Assembly: GCF_918797505.1 (NCBI RefSeq)
Contig: NC_092793.1
Span: 45,992,243-46,056,242, forward strand
Length of the DNA: 64,000 nucleotides
Direction of reading: 5' to 3'
Source of the DNA: Bemisia tabaci
Taxonomy: Eukaryota; Arthropoda; Insecta; Hemiptera; Aleyrodidae
Position 1 is the stretch's first letter. Every line of letters begins with the position of its first letter. Below are positions 51,627-63,235 of this stretch, piece by piece. A program made the position numbers and the translations under genes. The notes below the pieces were generated by a model. That model made no database searches. It saw only the letters and a list, made by a program, of their open reading frames with translations, and was not told where the DNA came from.

Positions 51627-52444
51627 CACGGCCGGATTAAGGGGGTGGCCACATGGGCCGCGCGCGCGTCTATGGCGGCAAGATTTAGGGGGCGGCAAAT
51701 TTGCAATCCTTTTGAATGTAGTTATCAAAAAAAAGAAGAGAAAATCGGATTCAGAGAATAAATTACAAACGAGATAAGGCGACAAAATCTCTCATTTCCT
51801 GCAGAGAGTAAAAGTACAGTAATTTCTAATTTTGTCGTCTTTCGGTGATACAAGAGACAACACCTTTAATTAGTCGAGTTAAGAGAGAAACCAAACACGC
51901 GATTTGACCTTGAGCGGAGCGGCGCAGAGAGCATGATGACGCACGAGGACTGATATGAAAAGCAGAAGCCACCGACGCGGCGCGGCCGGTCGGCATGAAA
52001 CGCATAGCGCCTACAAGACTGCATTAATACTTCACGCATTGCGTCAAACAGTGCGGTCAGCAGCGGTCGACGCGGCGTGAAACGCATAGCGCCTTCAAGA
52101 CTGCATGAATACTTCACGCATTGCGCTAAACACAGTGCGGTCGGCGCAGCGGCCGTAGTTAAAATTATTAAACCACATTTATGTTTATTCTTTTATAATT
52201 TTTTCGTTCGTTTGTTATAAATAGAAGACCATGTCCAAGCAGGGATGGGTTTACGAAACTTAAGTTTCGCGTCAAGTTCCGTGCACTTTTGTTAGTGTTG
52301 ACAGGGCTTTCACAAAAAATGTGCACAACACGAGTAAACGCGTCTCATACACCCCTCCCCCACCGGCACGTTTACTTCACGAATGAGACGGGAGCGGAAA
52401 AATATAGGCGGCCCACGGGCGGCAAGTAGGTAAATCCGGCCCTG
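51627..52444 (+). mobile_element. Complete hAT-like non-autonomous element
   Basis: Ends CACGGCCGGATTAAGG (51627) and TAAATCCGGCCCTG (to 52444) are flanked by an identical 8-bp duplication ATTACGAC at 51619-51626 and 52445-52452, the hAT signature. It carries two of the AGCGCCTACAAGACTG-type units (about 52006 and 52089) and no transposase. Confidence 0.92.
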
Positions 52445-52639
52445 ATTACGACAATATTTTGCTTGTAAGGGAGAAGAACCTTTTTAGTTTTCTTAGTAAA
52501 AGAGATAGGTATGCTGGATGCTCCGTAGCCCGTGACAAGATATGCATTGCAACAGTAAAGCTTATGAATGAGTAGAGGATTCGCGAGTTAAGTGGTTTTT
52601 TGCGTGGAATTTCGCGGGAATTACTTACACTGGTTTCAT

Positions 52640-52956
52640 CTGAAACTAACTGCAAAGCTCCAAGAAAGCTCTCAAAGTTGACGCCGTAAAAAATATCCCA
52701 CGCTATCCTGGGAGTCCACCTCGATATATAGTCGAACTCTCAATACGAAGATAGGAAACAATACATTGGCAGGGTTGCCGTGTTCTTAGTTTTCGAGTCC
52801 CTAAACAAAGTAGCAGCCCTTAAAATGTATTTGCTAGCTATATTTGCATGGAGAGTTTGACTTGATACCTATATAGAAGTGAAATCTCAGGATAGCGTGG
52901 GACATCCCTCCAGTACGGCCTCAACTTTGAGAGCTTTTGAGCTTTGCAGTTGATTC
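52640..52956. mobile_element. Fold-back element upstream of RBIS
   Basis: The left arm (TGCAAAGCTC, CTCTCAAAGTTGA, CCCACGCTATCCTG) is mirrored by the right arm (CAGGATAGCGTGGGA, TCAACTTTGAGAGC, GAGCTTTGCA). On the minus strand the left end is followed by ACCAGT and a GTAAGT donor near 52631. Confidence 0.75.
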
Positions 52957-53140
52957 ATTTTTTGGGCTCCTCGGAAAATCGCATATTACGCTTTTCCCGC
53001 CATCTTGGACTTTTGAAAATTTGAGTTAAAATTTAAGTTATTCGTCAAAACATACCTCCTGGCATCAAGTTTTAAAAAATCGAGTGAACAGCGTAAGATT
53101 AGCAGGACTCTAAACAATGGTAAACGATACCTGTCAATTT

Positions 53141-53290
53141 ACATACGGCAGTGCGCCTTCATTTTCGGCTGATACTGTGCAATACTTCTGTGGTGGAATA
53201 GTTGCTCAGAGCGCCTTCAAGTAGGTATCGCTTCGACTCGATGGAAGAAGATCACGATTACCGCTGAGATTACACTCCCACGCGTGCGCA
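53141..53290 (+). repeat. Diverged dispersed repeat
   Basis: GGTGGAATAGTTGCTCAGAG followed by CGCCTTCAA resembles the 10763 and 45443 copies (tattcgaccac / gaaggcgc blocks). Weak similarity. Confidence 0.35.
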
Positions 53291-55121
53291 GGTACACAAT
53301 TTCTTTTCATCAACGATGACGTAAAAATCATTCATACCCCAGTTTGCGACGTTGCATGTTTCTCACTACCTATTTTAGGTGGTCATACCAATGGGAACAC
53401 TTTACAATCTGCCGTGAGTTTTCCGAGATAAAATGATAGATATTATTTCAATGTTTCATTGAAATCTGTTTGTATGCTATCGTTGAAAAGGGAAAAAGAA
53501 GTACCTATGAGTTGGAACCTTCCGACGAATGAAAGCGGAATCAAAATGGCCAACAACATTTACATACAGAAGAGAAGGGAGAAGAAGACTAACCAAGGGC
53601 GGATAGGTGTTAATTTTTAAATCCCCTCAAGTTGAACCAGGGAAAAAATCGAGGAATCAGTCCTCACCGCACTCGCATTGCGGCAAAAAATTTCCAAAAA
53701 GTCGGCAACGCTGCCGCGCGCTAACGGCGCGGATTGCAGTTTTAGCTTTTAAGCCGCATCCCTGAGAATTTCTCCGATTTGGAGCAAAATTCTCCAACTT
53801 TTCCTTGACATTCCAGATTGTTTACAAGTTCCCTGTCTTTTCCAGGTTTCCCTGACCTTTGCAACCCTGCATTTCGTATTATTCACATGAGTCTTGAACG
53901 GCAGGTATTTGGACTCCTACTTTCTTCAGCAATTCAACTCGATAGACTTGAAGATCAAGAGCAAGTAAAGTTTGCTAATAATAATTACAATTTCATATTT
54001 TTTACATGGGGGGGGGGGGGGGCTCTTCTTAAATTGATTTGTACATTAAAAGTAAAAAAAAATGAAAAACACGGTGAAGATTGCAGGGGAAATAATAAAC
54101 TAAATACTTACCTACTAAAAATAAAGTTTTCTTGTTCTCCTTTTCTCTTCTCTCTCTTTTCTGTTTGCTTCGTGTAAGAAATAGTAAGCGGCCGCACATT
54201 TCCTCGAGTGCCAATTTTTTTTGGACTGGGTTATTTTTCTTCGTGTCGACAGTGAAAGTGACGACACTGTTACTTCAAAAGTTTTTGGCATAATTTGGGA
54301 TGATAGTTCAACTACAGCAATGACACTGGCAACCTTGAGAATTTTTATTTAAGTAAAAAATTGTTTTTAGGCCGTTTGCCTCATCCAATAGGGCAAAAGC
54401 CTACAAATGATTATAAGATTTATGATTAAATGATTTTTTTTCATACAAGAGACATGTTCATGGTCAGTAAAGGCTAAAGGCCGCACATCCTCATTTCATG
54501 CTGTTCTCATGGAAAAAGGGTGAAGATTTTTAAGCTGATATTTTTGTACCTATGAATTTGACCATGTCAGTGTAGATTTACTGAAGAGTTAAAATATTCA
54601 AGCTGTGGATATGATGTATGTCTTCCTTTCAGATCTTTAGCATAAAATTGGCGATTTATAAAATTTTAGGATGTATTTCAACTAGTGGAGTTCAAAATAT
54701 TGGCTAAATTTTTGGATTTCTAAAATTTAAAAAAGTCAGTTATGTTACTTTGATATCCTATGAAAAGAGCTAGTTGTAAGCGGTACTTTTTTTCTGATCA
54801 CTGCTGCAGCATAGTTTCTTTGCGGGATACTTTGATTTCCACTGACAGCAATCCCCCCCTCTAATGGAGTTTTATGACAATCAAGTTCTGGTGGTCAAGT
54901 ACGTGGCTTTAAAAATTAAAACACAATCTTTTGGTATTTTCTGACCTTGAGGATTCTGATCCAATATTTGATCATGGCTATTAAAAAATTATAAGTCAAA
55001 GGTTTGGTAGGTGTTGACGAATGAATAAAAGAAGAACTGACTTACATAATAGAAAAACTGTATTATTTACAAAATTTGAAAAAAAAATCACATATAATAC
55101 AGAGAAATCACATATTAAAAG

Positions 55122-56594
55122 TTACCGTTCATCATGACAAAATTTCTTACTTGGTGGAGGTCCTAGGTTTTCAAAATACCTATTCCTGAGTAAATTCTCA
55201 GTTAAAAAGAAGGAGACTCGAATCATCTCTTTATTGTTGGATACATTTCTGACAATTGCAGATTCTTGAATAAGTAAACTACTTGGGTTTCCAAGGCTAG
55301 TTTTTACAACAGCTTCTGCCAATTCTAATTTGTTTTCCTCAGTAGCTTTTATAAAACAGTACACATGAACCAGAAATAATTCTGTGAACGAATGCAGTAA
55401 ATTCAATTCAGCGGGTGAAAAGAGCCCTACAAAGTATTTTAAAAAAGTAACAGCTGATTCAGGTAGATTCATTATAATATGTATTTGCGCATCTCTCACC
55501 TCGGGATTCTGAGAGAGCTGCAAGGCTATTCTTTTGAAATCCTCAGTGATAAAAAATTTTGCATCTTTATTGAATGTCTCTACCTTAGAACCTACATTGT
55601 TTAAAAATATATTTCTTTGTAAGGCTTCGTGGCATGCAGGGTTGAGATCATTTGCATAAACTTTATGACAGATTTTGGCAGCCGGAATCACAAAAGGGCC
55701 AACACCAGCGAAGACATCGAACAATATATCATTTCTTTTCATCCTACTAACAATTCTTGCATGTTCAGCCCCTAAGCGGGGATTCCAGTACACATCTCTA
55801 AAGTTAAATTCAAATGTACAATTATTTTCTTTCACCGTTGTTGCTAAGTCTGGTGAACCGCAAAGTACTTCCATATTGAACGTTCTATATTCATTATTTA
55901 TGGAGCCAATTTTATTCACAACTGTTTTACATGTTGGAATTTTATCAAATAAAATTTGACCGATTACATGTTTATAATCAACCAAATGATCTTTTAGGTT
56001 AATGTGAATTATTTGACCAATGATAGAGTAGCTTGAAAAACTCCCAACTTCAGGAGGTATGATTGTACGAAATAAATCATCAGGTTTCCAATTGTCATAG
56101 GTCAGAGTGATTGAACACGATTTTAAATTTCTGGGTTTGACATTGAATTCAGCTAATTTCTGTTGTATGGATGGGTCAAAATCATTGAAGGAAGAGATTA
56201 TTTTAGGATTTAAAAATACACGTCTTTCACTGATTTTGTCAGCTATTTTATCACTTGAAGTTTCAGACGAATTAACAGGTACAACAGGTTTAAAATTAGG
56301 AAGCTTTAAAGTATAGTTACGAATAAGCTTCAGTGATGGGTTCACAACTTTTTCTTCGATATCAAGACATGGAACCGTAATCGTTTTCTTCAGAAGTTCT
56401 TTGTCCAGGACCTTCATCCCTCTAGCAGCTGTAGGTGGCATTAATATATCTTCCATTTTACTGAGTTCGACGACCATGCAAAATGTTTTATGAATCATGA
56501 ACTGGAACCGGATGTGTTTCAAGTAACGCAAAACCGCCATCCAGCTGTGGATACATAATTGACACATATCACTTAAGGAGCATTCACTGCACAT
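55122..56594 (-). CDS. TRMT5: tRNA (guanine37-N1)-methyltransferase
   Basis: Methylates N1 of G37 next to the anticodon with S-adenosylmethionine, preventing +1 frameshifting; in animals it acts in cytoplasm or nucleus and mitochondria. One uninterrupted frame of 490 residues covers the whole family: PPTAARGM near 53-60 (start of the conserved N-terminal domain), HINLKDH (197-203) and GQILFDK in the D2 region, YWNPRL (269-274), SAM loop DVFAGVGPF (293-301), NDLNP (315-319), MNLP (375-378) and the C-terminal VRNVSNNKEM block (448-457). The ATG at 56594 adds about 46 residues with Cys and hydrophobic residues before the Met at 47; it may be a targeting extension or the later Met may be the start. 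It is intronless, unlike the other genes here, yet has no poly(A) tail or frame damage. Confidence 0.95.
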   Translation of the reverse strand: MCSECSLSDMCQLCIHSWMAVLRYLKHIRFQFMIHKTFCMVVELSKMEDILMPPTAARGMKVLDKELLKKTITVPCLDIEEKVVNPSLKLIRNYTLKLPNFKPVVPVNSSETSSDKIADKISERRVFLNPKIISSFNDFDPSIQQKLAEFNVKPRNLKSCSITLTYDNWKPDDLFRTIIPPEVGSFSSYSIIGQIIHINLKDHLVDYKHVIGQILFDKIPTCKTVVNKIGSINNEYRTFNMEVLCGSPDLATTVKENNCTFEFNFRDVYWNPRLGAEHARIVSRMKRNDILFDVFAGVGPFVIPAAKICHKVYANDLNPACHEALQRNIFLNNVGSKVETFNKDAKFFITEDFKRIALQLSQNPEVRDAQIHIIMNLPESAVTFLKYFVGLFSPAELNLLHSFTELFLVHVYCFIKATEENKLELAEAVVKTSLGNPSSLLIQESAIVRNVSNNKEMIRVSFFLTENLLRNRYFENLGPPPSKKFCHDER

Positions 56595-59500
56595 AACTTT
56601 AAATATAGTTTCACTTACACTTCATCAAAAGACGTTATAAAAAATTATTTACCCGGCGAGTTTAACAATCGATAATATATTATTGTGAACAATTGTGGTT
56701 AAATGCATGGGTTAATTGAACAAAGCTGGCGGTTTTGCCATGGAGTGTCAAATTTGAAACTCTCAAAAGAAAAATGAAAAGCTCATTCCATTAAAATTTC
56801 TCCCTCGGAGGGATAGGCCGATTGGGGCAACATTCGTTAGGGGCGATCAAGAGGGCAACTTGAGAGGTATATGACTATCAAATACTTCCATCAGTGGGTA
56901 CTTACAAGCATCATGAGTACATGATTTTTTTTGCAAAATTCCAGCTTCTACCTACTGAATTTGAAGCACATTGAGGGGGGGGGGGATTCAAAAATATGCG
57001 AAGTGACTGACCCGTGTGGATTGATTTTGCTTCACCAATCCAGCAACTAGACAGACACCTTCTAAAGGCACGACTCAAAGTCAGCAGCAAAGACAATTAA
57101 AAATTAACAACATCTGCTTTATTCGATGTGTATGTTGACAGAAATAAAGCTAAATGATCTTTGATTCTGGCTGAAAGGATGTGGAAAAGATAGAAAATCT
57201 TGAGGAAGTTTAATTCCAGAAAAGATCAATCTTTCAGAAGCTAATTGAGTTGCTACCCCAATCTACAGTAGTCTGATAGTTTAGTTTTAGATGGTTACAG
57301 GGGTATGTAGTTCAGTTCATAGCATGGTTATGATTTAAATAAACATGATTCGATTCTCCCCTTGACTGCACGGAACTTATACGCATTCTTCCCTTATAAT
57401 ATAAGGGTAGAGCACAGAATACCAAGGAATCCAAAGCCAACTGGATTTCATTTAAGTATATTTTGTAAGATGTTCTTTACAACTTTTTCCTACGCACAGA
57501 AAGCTTTCAAAACCAATCCTCCTGTGTCAATTACTGAAAAAGGGGCTGAAAAGTGAATTTTAAGGTATTTACAGATTACCTGTAAGAGATTAGGTTCTGT
57601 TGCTAAATTGAGTATCGATAAGGAGCTATTTCTTAATAAAGAATTAACATGACGATTGGAGGCATCTATCTAATCTTCTCAACTGGGGCACAACGAGGAC
57701 TGAGCTCTCCACTATCACTGATAGTACAATTTGATAATGCATGTCACAGTGTTTAATACATGGTGAATCGGCACAAGGAAAGTATGGTTTGAAAGTTATT
57801 GTTTCTCAGGAAATCGTAGACCATACAGTCTTGAGTAATTCACAAAATTTAGCTGGCGCCGAATCCCTTGGTATTCCGCACAGGGTCTTTTGACACATTT
57901 CAGATGGAATCTTGAGGTTTGCGAACCACCAGAGTGACAAAGGCTTGAGATTTTAGTGCAGCAATTTTGATACTATTCCAGAGCACATGTGACTTAGTGC
58001 AAGGCTGAGGTAAGAGGTCATGATGCTATAATTGCTATCACGGACAGCAGAGGATGGTGCAGGTAATACCTGTTTCAAATGGTAAGGAGAACATCTTACC
58101 TGCAGAATATAAATTGAGCGATCCCATCAAAATATCCAATTTCTTGCGCTGGAGACAGGAGGAAGATGATGCAAAACTCATGAACTCCTAGCCACGAACG
58201 ATTTGCAATGAAAATACTCGATGCCCGTGGAAGCTTAATTGAGAGTGCAAATTACAAGGTTAGTTGCACAAAATGATAAAACTTCACTTCACGAAGCTGA
58301 AGTGATGTAACAACAATTTCTTTGAAAAAAAAAGTGTCCTTGTTATCACGTTTGTCCAAAAAAGCGATTGCGAAACAACATTTTTGAGGTTAGGTAAGGC
58401 GGCGGCGTGTTTTTCCAGAGCGCCACGCAGCGCCACTAGCGCCGGCGGTTGTTTTTAGTTCTATGCCATCACCCGTATAATTTTCCTGCAATTTGGACAT
58501 AGGCAACTTTTCATACTCGGACACATTTTCTCTTCACCAGGAGCTAAATGCCGATTGAAACATCTAGAGGGGGTTTTTTTTTTTTGTTCCAGCTCCTGTG
58601 TTCACTGTGTAAGATGTATGAATGCATGTAAAATGTGCCCTGCATATAAATAATCAACAATACATTGTCATTGTAAATCTTGTTACTAGTGACGAACCCA
58701 TAGTATGTAGGTTCAACAAGTGCCAAAAAAGATATCCGCCGCGGTGTATATTCTCTTAAGAACAATTAAGAATTAGCGCTTTAAACTCAAATTTTAGCCG
58801 AAAATGTATACCATTTTGAAAGAGCACGAGTAATAAAAAGAGTAACGGCACAAATTAAAAAGAAAAAAGGAAACGAAAATGCAGGAAGTCAAAAAATGTG
58901 TAGGAATCTCCATTTCGGAGTCCTAAAAATAACCATTTTTTTTTTTTTTAATTTATATGGGAAAAAACGGATCAAATGTCTCCTTGAAGTCTCTTTGAAT
59001 ACATATATTTGAAATTGATTTGGCAGTTAGGTTTTCAAAATTGAAAAATCTAAGATGGTGGATTTACTATCTCGACTCCTGTTCGATCGATTTTTTCGAA
59101 ATTTCCATAAAACACGCTCTCACTTCAAATGTTGATTATGCGACTTTATTGAAAATTTGCTGAAGCAAAAGGTATTTCCTAACGAGAAATTCGAATTTGG
59201 AATCAAATGCTCAAAATTCGAACATCCGAGATAGCGAATGTGGCTTAAAATACCATATAGATTCCTATTTGTACAAAGTGGCACCAGAGGGCACTTTTTG
59301 ATGGAAAGAAAAAAAAATGGTTAGTTAAAATTATCAACGTGTGCGCTCCTCCATGCTGATCATACAATTATTACAGTAAGGGAAATTTTGAGAATCGAAT
59401 TTTATGGGGGATCTCTTGGGCGAATTTTTCATTCTCTAGAAACGGAGGGAAAGGATTTGAAAACTGTCTGTAATTGTTCTCTCTAATTTTTTAATTCCCT

Positions 59501-60071
59501 AAATTTATAGTGAATACAAGACGAGAGCCAACTTAATTTAAAAATAGTATTTAGAATTGAAATAATACTTCTAAAAAATAATGTTCCAGTTTTTAATACT
59601 ATGTTGGTATACATGCAATCGGCAACAGTGCGTACTTTCATGGAAATCTAACCTCATAAAGTAGTTGGCTCCATTCATTGCATTGAAGCTTTTTTGTTGT
59701 TGAATTTAATTACCATCACGATGATAAATTAACAAGTATGTTCTCAATTTTTTATTCACCAATCATTCCTTAGCCTCTAAATAATTTTTTTTGAAATTTC
59801 AAATCGTCCTAGAACCCGTATAAATAGGAAATTGAAGCACTGTTATAGGTTACATCTACCTCACCTAAAACAGCGCCCTCACATACTATAATGCCTTCAA
59901 GACTATTTTGTACGGCTACGGGGCATCGGTCCAGAGAAAAGGTAAAATGTACAATTCCTATAATAATTCGTTTTTATTGTTTCCAAACGCCGCCATGTAT
60001 AAATCGATAAAATCGATGCCGTCTTGGATTTTGCGGGATGTTAAGTTGGGTTCACTGACGAGTGTGATTTA

Positions 60072-60100
60072 CTGATGAGGTCTACAAAGACCCTAAACGT
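60072..60100 (+). ncRNA. Degenerate hammerhead-ribozyme-like motif
   Basis: CTGATGAG is followed by GTCT, a short loop and AGAC, then CCTAAAC where a working hammerhead has CGAAAC. The conserved CUGAUGA half and helix II are intact but the GAAA half is altered, so cleavage is unlikely. It may be a fossil from a Penelope-like or related retroelement, or chance. Confidence 0.3.
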
Positions 60101-60350
60101 TATAGATCTCTCGGCGTGACCTCCACTTAATATTCCAAAGCAAGCTGCCTGGGCAGAACACTCTCCCTCCTCAGTCTTGTATTGGTACTCATTAAAGCTC
60201 AAATTTGTTTTTGACTCTAATTGAAATTTTTGGAACTTTTTGGCTCTGTTTTCCCCGCGAAATGGTGTGGACCCAGCACCATTTCACCACCTTTTTATCT
60301 ATTAGGTACCTACCTCCTTTATCCATCCCAACCACCCGCTTCCACCAATG

Positions 60351-60603
60351 CTGCCGTGCTAAGGAAAAACGCCGTACTAACATTCGAGAGTTGCCAAACT
60401 TCCCTTGATATAACATGCATTTTTGACAACATTCATGCATATTTTTCCTTGAAATTTTCTGATATTTTAGATTGAATCGCGTAAAAAATCGCCTGAAAAT
60501 TTTGGAAAATAAAATTCACAATTTTCCCGGTAAATTCAGTTTTTATCGGAGGAAACTTGGCAATGTCTGAAGGCCCATTAAGCGTTCTTCCTTAGCACGG
60601 CAG
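60351..60603. mobile_element. 250-bp MITE, copy 5
   Basis: CTGCCGTGCTAAGGAAAAAC at the left and GTTCTTCCTTAGCACGGCAG at the right; the closest relative of 22046-22295 in the window. It ends about 107 bp before the exon at 60711. Confidence 0.85.
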
Positions 60604-60710
60604 AATAGGATCCCTCCATATTCCTTTTGTCCTCTTTGTCTATAGCTTCGTCTATCAATTTCAATAACCGGCCCTCAGAGCTTATTTTTTAGGGAGCTTT
60701 TTATCCACAG

Positions 60711-62305
60711 GTGGGCGAGCGGAATGGCGGCTCGAAATGACGCTGACAACGGCGGGAGCCGGTCGGGGCCGGAAGAGACCGGGCGCCTGGCCCGGAGCTT
60801 GCGAGCACCCGGCCCACCTCTGCCTCGTCTGCGCCACCTCGGAGGACGGTTCTGACCGGGGCTGGGACCCGGAGCCGGAGCTGGCGCGCCCCTCCCAGGA
60901 GCGCATGCTTGGCGAGCACAACTACGAGGCCGCCACTGATGTGGACAACAACCTCACATGGGGCTTCACCCAGCCGCCCTCCTCGCACTTGCGGCAGCTC
61001 TCCCAGATTCAGCAAAGTATCCAGGGCACCCGAGACTCCGGCTGGAACTACGCCAACCCCCTGGGTCGATACGTCGAGCTCTGCGCCGAAGACACCTCGC
61101 GTTGCTCCACCGACGTTCAGGATGTAAGTTCTCATCGCATGTATGTATGAGTCGGTTTTACGGCGCGCTAGGGCGCTCTGCGACGCCTACCCGCCACAGG
61201 TATCTGTAATGGTAGTGATCCTCCGGAATCTGGCATCTCTCCATCTCTTCACGGATGCCCTCTACCCACCGTTTGGGTGATACGCCCTTTTTGTTGCCTA
61301 CCTGGAGGGACCCACTCCAACACCTTCTTCGGCAACCTGGTATCAGCCATCTTCTGCACTTGCCCATACCATACCAATTGCTTGGTCATGATATCGTGCA
61401 CTATTGTCCCTGCAACGCCCTCAAAGTTCTCATTGTCCATAGGGAAAAAAAAGGAGGTGGTCCAACGATGTACACGGTGATTCGGGGTTAGACGGCCAGC
61501 CTGCAGGAGCCGCAACTCCCCCAAACCCGCCCTCTTTAAATTGAGATTTCGATTTTTTTTTTTTTGGGGGGGGGGGGGGTCATTTATGTATTCAGGGGAA
61601 TATAAGCATGGGGGAGTACACATTTTCATGAGATTTTGTTGGAAAAAATGGAGCATAACGTCCGTTTTCATTTGCTTGGTTCAACTCAATATATAGTGTC
61701 AAACACTGTATGCAGAATGACTTTTTTCCATAAAATACATCATCTCCAAGAAAATCGATGACAAAAAGCGTCTGATAACCTATACCTACGTCATCGAATA
61801 AATCAAAATTTTGTGAAATTTATGAAGAATTTGAGTCAGAAAATTATTCAATCATATAATTAAAAATAACATACCTCTATTTTGAATATAATTATTTGTG
61901 TAAAGATCCTTGTATTTGTCAACCCCGTTGATCCCCTGTCAACTTTTTTCTTCAATCTTTGATTATTAAATATGTATATGTTTTTTCTTGAGCAATGTAG
62001 GTGCTTGAAAAGTACTTTACCGTAACGAGTGTCACAAATAACTTACCAACTCAGAAAAAGGTAACGGCACGTCGTATAGCCAAAGAACCCATCAAAATTG
62101 AGGAGAAAATTTTTAAAACTGCAAAAGTTGGCAGTGACCAGAAGGAGGGCTTCAGCCATGGTGAAAATACACTGAAACCTGAGAAAAAAGTTTCTCTGCT
62201 CGGAATCCATCTCCTCCGCGACAAGAAAATGTTCCTTCTCCAAACGTCAAATTCTATCCGAAAAACGGCCACGGAAAGGTACCAGAATATCTCCAAGGCT
62301 TTCAG
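60711..62305 (+). CDS. Partial gene of unknown function (two exons)
   Basis: Two exons with good splice signals are in phase: 60711-61122 (acceptor TTATCCACAG, donor GTAAGT after GAT) and 62001-62305 (acceptor CAATGTAG, donor GTTGGT). Exon 1 begins with the last two bases of a codon, so an upstream exon must exist. It is strongly GC-rich at third positions in an AT-rich region, which supports coding. The peptide has a Cys/His cluster (CEHPAHLCLVC), then acidic and 'NLTWGFTQPPSS' and 'GWNYANPLGRY' segments; exon 2 is Lys-rich and hydrophilic with no membrane segment. I do not recognise the family. The frame may continue in a candidate exon at 63664-63847 or beyond the window. Confidence 0.6.
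61158..61445 (-). pseudogene. LINE reverse-transcriptase C-terminal remnant
   Basis: On the minus strand one frame reads 'TKQLVWYGQVQKMADTRLPK' and goes on to LEWVPPGR, the tail motif common to non-LTR retrotransposon proteins (KQLKWYGHV.RM...RLPK...W.P.GRR). A frameshift then moves to a second frame with RWVEGIREEMER. It is a broken fragment in the intron between the two exons of the unidentified gene. Confidence 0.75.
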
Positions 62306-62431
62306 GTTGGTTTGAATTGCATTATTAATGAACCGATGATGCAGAATTTCTATGATGAAAGTAGGTAGAAGCATCTATACTGTGCCTCTAACGATTGCGA
62401 ATAACTACGCTCCTGTAACATTAGTTGTAAT

Positions 62432-62492
62432 CAGATCTATATAGATCTGAAATTCTAGAAATTCTGTCCCCGTATACAGGGACAGAATTTCT
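62432..62492. repeat. Adjacent palindrome and hairpin
   Basis: CAGATCTATATAGATCTG (62432-62449) is self-complementary. Seven bases later AGAAATTCTGTCCC pairs with GGGACAGAATTTCT (62479-62492) across an 8-nt loop. Confidence 0.85.
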
Positions 62493-62939
62493 ATGTCACT
62501 TCCTCATTTTAGATCCTCGCAGTCAAGCCTGCTGCCACACAATAAAACGAGTTTTACAGAGAGGTTGGACATGAAATTTTTGACAAAAACTGCAAATTTT
62601 GATGCTGATCTTTTCGCATTATAAATTGTATGGGGTGCATTGCCTGAAGGAAACTTTTTGAGAAAATCAATCAAACCATTTTTAAAATGCAACAGAAAGT
62701 CTGTAACATTACGAGCCGCAATACACATGCATAATTCTCTAGATGCAATTGCAACACTTTAACACAATAAAGTCTCGCAAATACAAGGGCATCTCATCAG
62801 GGGGTCCAGGAGGGGGGGAGGGCTGAAAGACCCTCCGCCAAAGGAATTCGTGAGACTTCCTCAAATTTAAAGAAGGGTTGGGGAATTTTTTCAGCTTTGA
62901 AGGGAGGTTTGGAAGCCTCTCGGGGAATTTTTTTTATAA

Positions 62940-63130
62940 AAATTGAGTCTGCTCAGGAGCAATTTTGAACTGTTTTTATCATCAAGTCGATCGAATGACC
63001 ATTTCAAAGATGAAAGATATAACTTATTTAACAACATCCCTCGCGTTTCTCATGGGCGGGAAAGGGGGAGGAGGAGAAGTAGATTTGTGTGGGAGCAGGC
63101 TGGCCCCCTCCCCTCCCCGGCCCATTACTT
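62940..63130 (+). repeat. Dispersed repeat, counterpart of 6290-6545
   Basis: GAGCAATTTTGAACTG, ATCGAATGACCATTTC and TCTCATGGGCGGGA blocks appear in reverse order and complement near 6290-6545. Family unknown. Confidence 0.5.
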
Positions 63131-63235
63131 CTGTCCATGAAACAATCGTATGCTCTAAAAGTGCTTTTAGGTGCTTTAGAAAAAAAAAAAATTAAAAAAT
63201 ACTGCTTTGTATGCACACGATTTTTACATAGAGTA

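Larger units (their letters stand above)
51156..55121. other. Intergenic region between RBIS and TRMT5
   Basis: Upstream of RBIS and downstream of TRMT5 (both minus). Holds a MITE-like stretch (about 51360-51590, right end ACTTTGCCCATCGAC), a complete hAT-like element, a fold-back element (52640-52956), a diverged repeat (53141-53290) and a G-run at 54008-54021. No gene recognised. Confidence 0.55.
56595..60710. other. Intergenic region, TRMT5 to the unidentified gene
   Basis: Upstream flank of TRMT5. It has a G-run at 56978, GC-richer sequence at 58390-58460, a hammerhead-like motif at 60072-60100 and a MITE at 60351-60603. The frame at 57362-57556 starts with TTG and has no domain. I recognise no gene, although first exons of the gene starting at or before 60711 should lie here. 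Confidence 0.5.
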
